Source: Lytechinus variegatus
Taxonomy: Eukaryota > Echinodermata > Echinoidea > Temnopleuroida > Toxopneustidae
Direction: 5' to 3'
NCBI RefSeq assembly: GCF_018143015.1
Contig: NC_054741.1
Coordinates: 45,720,092-45,784,091, forward strand
DNA: 64,000 bases
This document shows positions 34,720-47,500 of this stretch, one piece after another; positions within the stretch are counted from its first letter, which is position 1, and every line of letters begins with the position of its first letter. Under the pieces are notes generated by a model, which ran no database searches, was not told the DNA's origin, and saw only the letters and a program-made list of their open reading frames with translations. Position numbers and translations under genes: made by a program.

Positions 34720-35280
34720 GTTACCGCGGCCCCTTCCGAGGCCGAGGACGGGGAATTCCCTCTACCAATTACCGGCCGCGCCGGCGCGCGCGTACGGTAT
34801 ACAGGGTTGGTGATATCGATTAGAGCGGGAATTAGAGCCAAATCCAAATATCCAGATCGAGGCACATCTGAGTATTTTACAGCTGCAGTCACAGACATTC
34901 GTCGGGATCAATATGCACAAACTGTACTTTCCATGCATGACATCTGAACAGAATACGAGTCCAACAGATCTGTGTTGCTGCCCGCTAGTGGTTTTGATCG
35001 TGTTTGAGTCTTCGAAGTCAAACTATCGTCTGTAGAAAACCCCCGGGAGAAAACTCTTGTTTTATTTAAAAAAAAAAAGAAATCTGGGACCGTCAAGTAA
35101 GAGGAGAAGTGGAGAACTAACGCCGGGATCTTAAAAACAAGATAGATCTATTCTTTTTTGTGCATTGAATTTTTGAAGTTGGAGATCGTAGCCATTCATG
35201 AGCAACACTCAACAGGGACAGGGTAAACAAATTGAAAACAGCAGCGCCGCGCCGGCAGCCTGGGCGATCGAGTCCCACAA
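34720..35280. promoter_or_regulatory. CpG-rich patch between divergent genes; promoter candidate
   Basis: GC- and CpG-rich strings (ACCGCGGCCCC, CCGGCCGCGCCGGCGCGCGC near 34770, GCGCCGCGCCGGCAGC near 35235) stand out in AT-rich DNA, between the 5'-most visible exon of the coiled-coil gene and the ATG of the SIM-rich gene. No TATA box or transcript evidence; inferred from position and composition. Confidence 0.4.
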
Positions 35281-35539
35281 CAACTTTGATGGGGGATCAT
35301 ATGGGGTGTCCCGTGTCCGGACACTTTATTTTTGAAGCCTTCTTTTTTGTCTTTGGATTACACTAAAAATATGAATTCAAGAGTTGTAATCATCATCTAT
35401 TTTGTTCTCTGTAATATTTCCTAACATTTTGTACAAAAAATTGATGAAACTTCGCTTGTAAATTTTTCCAAATGACTTTCTGAAATTGATCGTCCGGACA
35501 CACAACAACTGGGTATTCCAGAAAGAAAGTGAGGGTTCG

Positions 35540-35645
35540 TGTGCATTATTGACGGTAGACAGCTGGCAGCCGTCTGTTTCGAGGAGTTGTTTAACATTTT
35601 TTTTTTATTTCTCCTCGTACACAGACGGCTCGCTATCGTGCAGCC
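35540..35645. repeat. Imperfect hairpin AGCCGTCTGT...ACAGACGGCT
   Basis: AGCCGTCTGTTTCGAGGAG pairs with CTCCTCGTACACAGACGGCT, about 20 bases per arm, around a poly-T loop. Confidence 0.75.
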
Positions 35646-36124
35646 ACCATTAGGGGACTTGCAATGTAAAATCCCCCCCCCCCGTCGGGGCTCTTCAATT
35701 TTTGTCTTTATATGACTAAAAATTTTGAAAATTAATGGATCCAAAATGCAAATTAATATTCCTTCTTGGCATTAATTGCCAAGAAACAAAGAAAAATCAA
35801 GTTTAAAGGAACAAAAACAGTGACTTACCTCGGTTGTAGCGCAAATTCACTTCCCCGTTTTATCCGATCTTAAGTACATAAACATATATATGGCCATTGA
35901 GTCCCCTGTACAGATCATGCTAGAATTTCGGTCTCTGTATTTGGTGAGTGAAGCCAACGGAGTTCAGCTGAACAACCAGCATAACAGAGACCGAAGCTTT
36001 TGGTCTAAATTGACGGATGACTTCCTTTTATTTTTTTCGTTCTTTCTCTGCCACCCCTAGCTGAAAATCTGCTTTTTATTAAACTCTTTTCCCTTTCTCT
36101 TCTTTTCTTATTTTTACTTACCAG

Positions 36125-36560
36125 CCAACCCCGGGGGGGGGGGCCACTTTTCCATTCACGAGTGGATACCATTCGCGACCATGGGGTCTCGAAAAGCACC
36201 CTAAACACGTATTTTCTATATTCTTAAAATGCACCCCTAAACAAGTAATGGTGTGTGAAACCCTACTCATCCCTTTTGGCAAGTATTCCCTGAAATGAAC
36301 CCCTAAACAAGTATAGCGATATTTTATTGTTATGTCATGGGCCCATCGATCGTCAGTTTTACCTTTACACATCATTAATTTTGGTTTAAAAAAAAAAATC
36401 GGTCTCTAAACACGTAGTGTTGGGGCAAAAAGGACATCCTTTATAAAACATTTTAATTTTGTTTCATCATCCCCGCAAATTTGACCCTAAACACGTAGCT
36501 TTCCTAGCGAAATAGATACCCTTTTTCATTATTTTTGTGTTTTTGACACCCTTATCACGT
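36125..36560. mobile_element. 'GGGGGGGCCACTTTTCCATT' element, copy 1
   Basis: Poly-G start, CATTCACGAGTGGATACCAT, GGGGTCTCGAAAAGCACCCT and repeated 'CCCCTAAACAAGTA' words. Same family as 37384-37846. The right end is not clear. Confidence 0.75.
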
Positions 36561-36604
36561 TACGTACGTTCTCTTCTTACAAGGTTATTTATAGTGGCTA
36601 TCAT

Positions 36605-36960
36605 GCCAGTCTTGCCTGCGAAGCAGAGTGAGACTAACAATTGTCGCCGCTTTGCCAACGGCAGCGGTGTTAATACCAAATCTTATACTGAAGTTCAAGT
36701 TTTTGAAAGAACAGCATAACTTAGAAAGTATATACTATATGGACCTAGTTCATAAATTGGGACATAACAAGTATTACAGATCATCCTGCCTTAGTTTCAG
36801 GTCACATGACCAAGGTCAAAGGTCATTTAGGGTCAATGAACTTTGGCCATGTTTGGGGAATCAACATCAAAATCTTAACCGAAGGTTAAGTTTTTGAAAT
36901 TGTCTTAACTTAAAAAGTATATGGACCTAGTTCATAATACTTGGACATAATCTAGAATCT
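36605..36960 (+). mobile_element. GTCTCACCTG-family repeat, copy F (partial)
   Basis: Starts GTCTTGCCTGCGAAGCAGAG and keeps one full unit with a perfect AGGTCAAAGGTCA; stops in the second. Confidence 0.88.
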
Positions 36961-37140
36961 ATAGAAAAAAAGTATGTAGAATTCTTGGATTTGAATTACA
37001 GTTTGCATGATGGTTATTTGTTACCTACACTACAGTGCATTATTAACACATGCCAAAAAAAAATAGACAAGTAACAGTGCCTTTCAGAATCATGTGTGCT
37101 TAATGAAATTCAACTAAAATTTTGAAAATTGTTTAATATT

Positions 37141-38190
37141 AAAGTGGAATCCAGCCATGGTCATTAAATGTTGTATTGGAAAGGAGAAAATAAATAAAAC
37201 AGAATGGGGAAAGTTTGAAAGAAATCAGACTAGCAATAAGGAAGTTATGGCTGTTTTGAAATTGAGATCCTTAAGACTCTGTAGATTTCATATTGGCAAC
37301 TGGGTAAATAAATTATGACAAGAGGCAACGAAATATGTCCCATAGGCCTTGTACAAAATTAATTAGGTATATGTGATTTTCTCGGGGGGGGGGGGGGGGG
37401 GGGGTTCCATTGACGAGTGGTTTACATGCACGACCATAGGGTCTCGAAAAGCACCCTAAATACCGGTAAGTATTTTCCATATTCTGAAAATGCACCCCTT
37501 AACACTTAATATGTATTGGCGTGTGAAACCCTACCCTTATCAAGTACTGGTATTGGAAACAAAACGATACCCATAGCAATATTCTCTGAATTTTACCCCT
37601 AAACAAGTACAGCGATATTTTAATTGTTACTATGTCACAGACTTCAAAAATTTGACCCTTAACACATAGGCCTGGCTTTCCGAGCAAAATAGATACCTTT
37701 TTTTCATTATTTCAGCATTTTTGACACCTTTATTATGTTACATACGTAACATGCCCTATCTTGAAAAAGACATCCTTATTACGTGTTTTTTTAGTTGTGC
37801 ATAGTATGCACTCGTCAATACAAGTGCCCGCCCCCCCCCCCCTGGTTTTTCTTCTAAGTACTAATTCCCCTAGGTCAGTAATCTAAGTATAACCCAGGTA
37901 GTATATTGTTTTTATGTCCGCATGAAAGCAAAATACAATTTGACGTAAAACTTTTGAAAAAAATTACACTTGAGCCATTTAATGTCTTTACATTGATCAC
38001 AATGACATCAGATATGCGGCTAATTTGAAGTCTCTATGGGTATAGCGATTACCAATATTTACAACTTTAAAATTTCATAACTTTCTTATTGTTTGTCCGG
38101 TGTTGTCCAAACTTTCACCTATCAACTTGTCTGATATTTCTTTTTCCGCTAAAAACAAGTTTATTTGGGTTGGATTCCCTTCAAATCTAC
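37141..38190. mobile_element. Fold-back MITE 'GGAATCCARCC' with a nested insertion
   Basis: Left arm AAGTGGAATCCAGCC...GGAAAGTTTGAAAGAAATCAGA and right arm (inverted) GGGAATCCAACCC...GGTGAAAGTTTGGACAACAC match. The poly-G-ended element 37384-37846 sits inside it. Confidence 0.82.
37384..37846. mobile_element. 'GGGGGGG' element, copy 2, nested
   Basis: Inverted poly-G/poly-C ends followed by ATTGACGAGTG in both arms; inside, GGGTCTCGAAAAGCACCCTAAA. A pair to 36125-36560, inserted into the fold-back element above. Confidence 0.85.
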
Positions 38191-38500
38191 ATTCTTGGCA
38201 ATTGTGTAAAAGACATTTTCGTTCCCCTTTATTTTGTATAGTGATGTAAATCTTATTGGCACAAGTTAGTCTCTTTTTAGCAGTTTTGTTACTTTTTTGA
38301 AATTTATTGTTTGATCCCATTTTCTCCCCCAATTCTTGTTCATGTGTTTGTCCTCTGCCAAAATTACCAGTTAACAGCAATAGCAGCTGGTATTATGCAG
38401 ATGAAAGAACTTAGCAGTTAGCACATCCGGTCAGAGAAAGCAAAGATCTTTGAAGTCCATGCATACAGTTCTTAAGGTCCATATTTTGTACTTGTTGCAG

Positions 38501-41500
38501 CATGCCAAAGAAGGAGTCCAAGTTTGTCGACAACTACTTCAGCAAGCCTTGGATTCAACATGTGCTTGCAACCTTTGACCCTAGAAAGGTGGAGGTCGCA
38601 TCAAAACCAGATAATTTTGTGGCACAGATCATCAATGCCAAAGAGGTGAGGCAAAATTCTCCCAGGCACCTTCAATGCTAAAAATGCCCAAAGTCGAGCT
38701 TCATCTTTCACACAGGAATCCTACAAGTGCCTTTTCATTGCTAAACCCCAAATCACATGTGAGTTTCTGCACAAATCGTTTCTGATATATGCCTCAATAT
38801 TTATTGTTTGTAATCTGCCATGCATGAACAATTTGTTTAGCTGTTGATTTCAGATTACGAGAGGTGATTCCAGTTTTGCCATGAGTAGCACATTTATAGT
38901 AAAAAACAATAATTGTGAAATCTATCCCTGAAAATGGGTTTCCTTTTTTCTGGGACGCACTGTACAGTGGGGAGTGTGGAAAAGCAGCACTGAAGTTGCC
39001 TATGCTATGAATCCAACTCTTTAGTGTCTTCCGCAATCAATGGCTTTCACGCAATCCCGATTGAGGAACCCAAAGATTGGTGAACAAAAGACATTTGGAA
39101 AATTCCTGTGTGCAAGACGTGGCATTGATTTCTCTTACGGTGCCCTAGATAGACCACGATGGTTTTACAATAGTCCTGTAAGTGTAATTAAAGACAGAAC
39201 TCAGAGGAAATTCATGAGATAGGAAAAGGAGGATATAATAGGTAAGCTTCCTTTGAAATGAAATGAAACTGGCTGCTGTATGTCAATAAAGAAGAAAGAT
39301 TATGCATATGCTCAGAATGGACTGGAAATTTGATCTGTCGCAGATATGATAATCAGAGCCATTCTTCTTCCCCATCTCTTCCTTTTTCCTTATCTTTCCC
39401 TTCTTCCCTCGCTCCCCTTTCCCCTCTTTTTATTCTAACAATTTAACCAAAATTAAAGATTCATATTGATTAGCATTAAAGGATTAGAATAATTATATCT
39501 GACAAAAGCTATGAAACTACAAAAGTCAACAAAATTCTGAAAAGACTTAGAAAGAGAAAGATATTAAAGACCAACAGAGTTTCTTTTTTTCTCACTTTTA
39601 CAGACTCTTCTTTCTTTTTTTTTTTTCTTTTTTTTTTGGTTGCATGGATTCAAGATGTGGTATTTACATGTATTATAAATAAATGAAATATAGTCTTAAC
39701 AAAATCATTTGGCTGCATGTGGGGGGGGAGGGGGACATTGGCCGCACAATCACGCCGAAAATTTGCGGGCAGGTTGTCTTGGAATAATCTACAATACTAT
39801 ACAGTAATTTATGTCATGCAAATTGGTATTAAGCGATTATGCTAATTTATGCATAATTAGTAAGCGAAGTCATACTTTTCCCTCCTACTCCCTAATAAAG
39901 CTCCAATTGTTCCAATTTTTGGTATAAAATCTCTTTTAGATGTTCCTAGCAATGAATTTTACACACATTATTGAATTTTTAATGACATGTGTGTTGTTAA
40001 CCATACATGGACAAAATGTAATGTGAGTAACCGTAACGTGAGTAACCATATTATCTGCACCCCAAGTAAAAACCATGTGTTCTTTATTTTCTTATATACA
40101 AAGTTTGTCTCCCTAATATACTTCTTCGAAATGGATATAATCAACTTTCATAAAAGCCTTGTATGAGGAGACTTTTCACTTATGTTGACTTTTCATTTTA
40201 TGCATGTCCAAATCATGTAACGTGAGTAACCGACACATTCCAAATATTTGCCAGGAGCATAATAGAATTTCCCAAGTTTTGATTTTATACGAAGGATAGT
40301 CAGACTGTGTACTTTGTTGTGATAAGGAGATGTTTAGTTCCTGTCAATAATAATGGAGTTACAGCTCCAAGTATGAGTCAAGGTGTCTCCAAATGTAACG
40401 TGAGTAACCGTGGAATAGCCCATATGCCTCAATATTTATTGTTTGTAATCTGCCATGCATGAACAATTTGTTTAGCTGTTGATTTCAGATTACGAGAGGT
40501 GATTCCAGTTTTGCCATGAGTAGCACATTTATAGTAAAAAACAATAATTGTGAAATCTATCCCTGAAAATGGGTTTCCTTTTTTCTGGGACGCACTGTAC
40601 AGTGGGGAGTGTGGAAAAGCAGCACTGAAGTTGCCTATGCTATGAATCCAACTCTTTAGTGTCTTCCGCAATCAATGGCTTTCACGCAATCCCGATTGAG
40701 GAACCCAAAGATTGGTGAACAAAAGACATTTGGAAAATTCCTGTGTGCAAGACGTGGCATTGATTTCTCTTACGGTGCCCTAGATAGACCACGATGGTTT
40801 TACAATAGTCCTGTAAGTGTAATTAAAGACAGAACTCAGAGGAAATTCATGAGATAGGAAAAGGAGGATATAATAGGTAAGCTTCCTTTGAAATGAAATG
40901 AAACTGGCTGCTGTATGTCAATAAAGAAGAAAGATTATGCATATGCTCAGAATGGACTGGAAATTTGATCTGTCGCAGATATGATAATCAGAGCCATTCT
41001 TCTTCCCCATCTCTTCCTTTTTCCTTATCTTTCCCTTCTTCCCTTGCTCCCCTTTCCCCTCTTTTTATTCTAACAATTTAACCAAAATTAAAGATTCATA
41101 TTGATTAGCATTAAAGGATTAGAATAATCATATCTGACAAAAGCTATGAAACTACAAAAGTCAACAAAATTCTGAAAAGACTTAGAAAAAGAAAGATATT
41201 AAAGACCAACAGAGTTTCTTTTTTTCTCGCTTTTACAGACTCTTCTTTCTTTTTTTTTCTTTTTTTTTGGTTGCATGGATTCAAGATGTGGTATTTACAT
41301 GTATTATAAATAAATGAAATATAGTCTTAACAAAATCATTTGGCTGCATGTGGGGGGGAGGGGGACATCCCCCTCTGAGTCTTCCCCCTACTTGCCGCTG
41401 TGCAGCTCAGGCTTTGTAACTTCCCAGCTTATGCCTGTACAATTATTAAAGGAGACCCTTCCCTTTAAAGAAGATATATCTGCACATGCTTAATTTCATT

Positions 41501-44500
41501 ATTTTTAAAACCTTTGCTCAACTGTATCACATTGTTTTTATTGATATGGTATTAAAAACAATCTTGATTTTAAATACTTTCTTTTGTTGTGAATACCCAA
41601 GTTCAGCAGTAAATTGTTTTACTTATCTACATTTTCTTTGTTTATGAATGAATTTTATTATATAGGGATGTCCTGATGGATTGGGAGAAATTGCCTGTGA
41701 TATTTTTGCATCTTCAGACTTCCATGACGGTCACGTCAGGACTACTGCTCTTTTTACTAAGGAGGCTATTGAGGTGTTTGAGAAGTAAGATTTATTAGAA
41801 TACCTAAGTGATGATTGATGTCACAAAGTTTGCCTTGCCTGCAAAGCAGAAGTGAAACATAGGTGCCACTTTCTGATGGCGGTGGTGATGTCAGCATGAT
41901 GGATTAGTTTTGGAGTGTCATATTTGTGGAAGTATAAGCGTCTTTCTTCATGAGACTTGAATTTATTGGGAAACAAGTCTCACAGATCATTTAACATTGA
42001 ATTTATGAACATAAAAAATGAAACCAAAGGTTTATGTTACTGAACTTTGTGAATAATAATAATAATTATACTTGCTTATATAGCGCTTAATACTTACTTT
42101 GTCAGTAGTCTCTAAGCGCTCTACAGTATATGCAGCATAATTACCCTGGCTTTAGCAGTGCAGCTGTTACGCGCGCTGCCTTTCAAGGAATAAATTCCTG
42201 CCAGGTACCCATTTACCTCACCTGGGTTGAGTGCAGCACATTGTGGGTCAATTTCTTGCTGAAGGAAATTACGCCATGGCTGGGATTGAACCCACAACCT
42301 TCTGTTTCAGAGTCCGTAGACTAACCCACTGGGCCACAACGCTCCACACTTTGTGAAGTCATGAAATATAAGATGAAAATTTATCACATGGAAGATCCCC
42401 TTCACAGATGAGCACATGTGGGTCAGTGTATTGTTTACATCAATAAATCACTTGGTTGGAATACCATGCTTATTTAGGTAATTCCTCAGCAATGACACAA
42501 TTTCTTCCAGAATAATTTGCCAAATATTGTTTATTTACGTGTATGTATACCGAAACTTGGTTTCTCATCTTATTTGAATCTGTATGAACTAATTTTGAAA
42601 ATGTTACCACAACTGGTACATGTTTACATCTTTACTGTATCTTGCTTTGTTGTTTCATTTGTTAGTACTTTGTTCATTCCAATTGCATAAGTTCAACATC
42701 TCCTATTCTCCTTAATTCTTCCTCAGGTTTGATTTGCCATTCAAAGTGAAGTTTATTTTGATATTGTTACCACAACTAATACATGTATTTATCTTTAATC
42801 ATTCTTTACAGGCTTGAGGAGTCATTGAGTGGGTGTGAATTTGAGCATCTTCCAAATGCCGTTTTGCTTTTGCAGAAATTTAAAATCATCCCAAAGATTA
42901 CAAAGCAACTGGTATGTAATGTGTTTACCGGTAAACTTGTTAAGTGTGAGTGGAACCCCCTTGCCCCCCCCCCTCCCTGATAATAATAATAGTACAGCTA
43001 CTACTACTAATAATAATGATGACAATAATAATGATGATAATAATAATGATCATGATAATAATTCTGATCTGATTCTGGTAATAGTCGTTGCATAGATTTC
43101 TACTGTGCACAGTCTTAGTCTGGAATCCATCTAGTTTGTTTTGTTTTATTTTGTCCTCAAATTACTAAAAATTTCTTCTTGCAAATGCATTTTTTTGTCT
43201 TCAGTGTGATTGCCAGCTGTTTGTTTGTATTGAATCATTTGTCTTGTGGACCAGTGAGGGACCAGCATTCACCACTTCATGCATACCATGGGCAAGATCT
43301 TGCCAGGCTGTGCTGTGGAATGTCCAAAGGCTATGGATGTAAGTCATATTTCTTGTTCCTTGACACAATTTTTGTATAATAAGAAAAATATGAGTTACAA
43401 GTATAGGGGTCATTCTATCAGGTTGGGGGCATTTTTGTGACATACCAGAACTGAAATATTGTCTAATTTAAAACATTGGTGGTGCCATTCTAAGGATTAA
43501 TAATCAAACATGATGTATGGCAATCTCAAACCTGAGAGTCTATTGCCAATGATGTTCTTGTGATATGAAATTATTATCATAACTTAAAAGTTTACGGATC
43601 TAGTTCATAAAACTTGGACATAAGAGTAATCAAGTATCACTAATCATCCCATGGATATAGTTTATGAAATGTGGACATAAGGGCAATCAAATATCACGAA
43701 CAAGTCTTGGGTCACATGATCATGTTTAAATGTCATTTAGGATCAATGAACATAGTATTATGTTACTAGATGAATGGTGTGTATTGTGAATAATTATTTA
43801 ATAGTAGTTTTCATCTACTACTGCTACATTAATCGTGTAATGCAGGCAAGATTGCCAGAGGGGCTCCACTTGTTTGTTTTAACTCACTTTGTATATAGCT
43901 AGTAGAATGCTAATTTTGGTTGAAAATATAAATTATTACATTTCTAACAAACTTTTTTTAAAAAATTACTGAAACATTATTGATTTTCTTTCTATTTTAT
44001 CATGTTTTTATTTCTTATGTATTTCTTTATGTTTTTGAACCTTTGTTTTCAATGAACTTTGTCAGGGACCCTTTTATGATCATAAATTTGAAATATATCC
44101 ATTTAAACCAACAAAAGTAAAAAAAATTATCATACATTTATGATTTTTTGATGAAAAAACAATTTGTATTGACTTTGTACATGGAATCACATTTTTTGAG
44201 CAATTCTGGGTCTGACATGGACTTTAAAAAGGTTGCATTAACTTTGGAAATGCGTATCTGGGCGCCGCAAATTTAATCTCAAAAGATGGGGTTAAAGACT
44301 TAAAAATCACTAAACAGCGTGGTCAACATATTTTGTGCAGCGGCGTAGTGACAAAATTCTTCGAGGGAGGGTTATAACTTTCTTATTTTTCATCTGATTT
44401 TCATGAAATTTTCAGTGTTATGCTTGTTAGATTTTTCTCTTTTCATTGAAATCAGCATTTTTTGTTGGGGTGGACTTGTTCTGAAAGTCGATTGATATAA

Positions 44501-47500
44501 AAAGAAAAACAAAACTGATAATTCTAGCAAAATTGATTAAAGTAATTCTACATCATTTCTCAGTGTGTGTTCCATGAATTAGTAATACAGTATGCATGCC
44601 ATTGGTTTTTGGTAAAATTATGATCTTTGGATGTCTTAATCTTACTTCCCATGAGGCATTTTTTGTGTCATCATGTTTATTGTTCTTGTCCCTTAAAAGT
44701 TTTGACTTTACCTTTTTGATATAATATACTTTGAAATAATCTGGATTTGTTATAGGCTACCTGACTGAATTCTCCAACTTGGTGAAATTCATGAATTTTA
44801 AATTCTGTGAATGAACATGTATCATTCCTGCCAATCCGTACAATTTTCTCATATTTTTAAACAATTTTTAAGGTGAAAAATTGTTAAAAATCGTAATGGT
44901 GCAAGTTTTGTCTCGCCCACCAGAGGTGAAGGCGAGACTTAGGGATCCAAATGTCGTCCGTCCGTCACAAATCTAATGACACATAACTCCACAACCGTAA
45001 GTTGCTTTTCAACCAAACTTGGATGGTAGATGGACTTGGGGGACCTGCATGTTATGCTGCAGTCGGAGGTCACATGGTAAGGTCAAAGGTCATTTTCAGG
45101 TCAACGTTAAAGTTTACATGCAAGACTCTCTTATGACACCTAACTCCGCAGCCGTAAGTCGCTTTTCAACCAAACTTGGATTGTAGATGGACTTGGGGGA
45201 CCTGCATGTTATGCTGCATTCAGAGGTCACATGATAAGGTCAAAGGTCATTTTTAAGTCAATGTTAAAGTTTACATGCAAGACTCTCTTATGACACCTAA
45301 CTCTGCAACCGTAAGTCACTTTTCAACCAAACTTGGATGGTAGATGTACTCAGGCGACCTGCATCTTTTGCTGCAGTGGGAGGTCACATGGTAAGGCCAA
45401 AGGTCATTTTCATGTCAACATTATAGTTTACGTGCAAGGCTATTATGATTCCATCCCAGTCATTTCACAATGAAGTTTCGATAAAATTCTGTTGCTTGCC
45501 CTCGCAAATCATAATATTTCTGGTTATTTTCATAAGTGGGCGAGACACAAAATTGCTTTTGCCTTGTTTTATATCAGAGGAGAAAAGTAGCACTATGTAG
45601 CCACATTGTTTTATTGCTTGTTATCAGTGATGCCCAAGGAAACAGCCAAGAGGATTCTGGGAATGAGGCATTGACCGACTCTGACGTGCCCTTTTCATGT
45701 GACGATCTGAGCCAGCTGCTAGCAGAGGTAAAAAAGGATTCAATGATGTTACAGTCCTCAAATAGCAACAAGGAAAGCCAATTATCAGGTAGAAAATTAG
45801 GTTGTCTGACTTTTGTTAACCATCATTCAGGGAATTCTTTCATGAAGTGGTCATAATGAAAGGCGTGACTTAACCCTAAAAGGCCTGGGCTATTTGAGAT
45901 ATATTGAGGATGGGGGCCTTCTGATCTCGGCTGCCGTGCGCGCAATCGCACCAAAATTCGGCACGCGCATTGTTTACCAAATAACTATAAGCCAGTATAA
46001 AAACTGCGAAAGAATCATGTATTTCTTTGTTTTTTCATCTTTTGTTTTTCATTATTTTTTTCAATAGAAATTATTGCAGATCATTTAACAGCTAAATCAA
46101 ACCCTAAATTAATTAAACAGACCAATAAGAACAAAAAATAATCACCCTTTTATGAATTTCATAAAGTACACAAAGTACAAAGAGGAGCCATTTTCGGCAC
46201 GAATGTTTGAATATACATCATAGATCTGTCTCTGCTATACAGGTATGTAATGAATTTGATCTCAAAAGTTGTGTGAGACGTCAAAGAAAAATGTCTTAAA
46301 ATTTTGTGGTGCTATCTTTTTGCCTTTCGGAAATATCGCGCAAAGTGTTGAGGGGGGTGGGCGATGATGGCCCCCTCCACAGTCCTTATAGGGTTAATGA
46401 ATGCCTCAGCCCCGTCTTTCAAAGAATTACGATTGATCAGATTAACCACAAGTATGGAAAGCCAGCCACGTTAACATCTAAAATACATATTTAAGAAAAT
46501 ATTTTCTAGATCTATGATGTATATTCAAACATTCAGTTTTCTTGACAATTCAGTATGCTTCTCTTAGTTTTCAAAGGACTTGGTGCAAATTTTGTAAACA
46601 AAAAAATTATGATATTGATGGATTTCCATATACTTTAATAGGGTTGATTGAATCAGTCGTAACTCTTTATAAGATGGGGCCCAGGTATATGGCAAGCCAA
46701 GAGGGTTTCTCAATCTTTTTTTTTAATTTAAAATATACTGATGTTGATTAACGTTCATAGTTTAGATTAAAATTATTATTAGAATGAGGCTGACATTGTT
46801 TTGAATTATGAGAATAATAATTTGTCTTTAGTTGCTGTCCTGATTTATGCTCTTATCCATTACAAATACTGTACTAGAAATCCTCTGTTATGAATTGTAT
46901 TTGTTTTGTCCCTTTAATCTGAAACTGAAAATGTATTTCAATCGCCTCATTTATATGTCATTAGATTTGTGATGCATTGAAGCCAACTGCTAAGATAAAC
47001 GTGTATGTGGTGCATTAAGTTTCATCCTAAATTGTTTTAAATATATTCCAGTTGCCAACCAGTCTCTGTGTAGTCCTAAAGTTGGTTCTGTGATGAGTAG
47101 TCCAGGTCCTGTCCCACCGGATCCTGACCCCCTAGGTCCAGCTTCCCTCTCTAACCATCCTACTCTAGAAGAAGTAGTAAGTGGATGATTTTTCATTCCT
47201 TTTGAAATAGACCTCAATATACCGTGCATTGTCATTGGTATAACAAGGCTCATATCTCTAATATTAAGGAAAATCGTTTGAATGACAACAGATTTCTATG
47301 AAGAAACATTCTGCCCGAATGAATATTTTGTGACATGTCACAGAAAAAGCTTACTGTAGGATACTGTGTTATTATATTTGTAGCCGTCCTTTTTGTTCCT
47401 TTGAGCACAAAAGCCTTTTGTGAGATATACAATGTTTATGTCAAATAAATAATAACCAAGGGTTCAATGAAAGGTACTTTTGGAAAGTTACCATGATAAT

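Noticed and set aside
34671-34947. Overlapping open frames in the CpG-rich patch as coding exons
   Set aside because: High GC lowers stop frequency; no supported splice link to the next exon.
38794-39036. Minus-strand frame beginning MRKTLKSWIHS and its copy at 40429, and the 'GGGACGCACTGTA' words at 25686, 38956 and 40590, as a mariner-like transposon
   Set aside because: Only one end-like word per site and no inverted partner; the frame overlaps the opposite-strand exon and its surroundings.
42056-42350. A functional tRNA gene at the box A/B matches (also at 55194)
   Set aside because: The cloverleaf is not maintained and the match is followed by a SINE core and tail shared by both copies.
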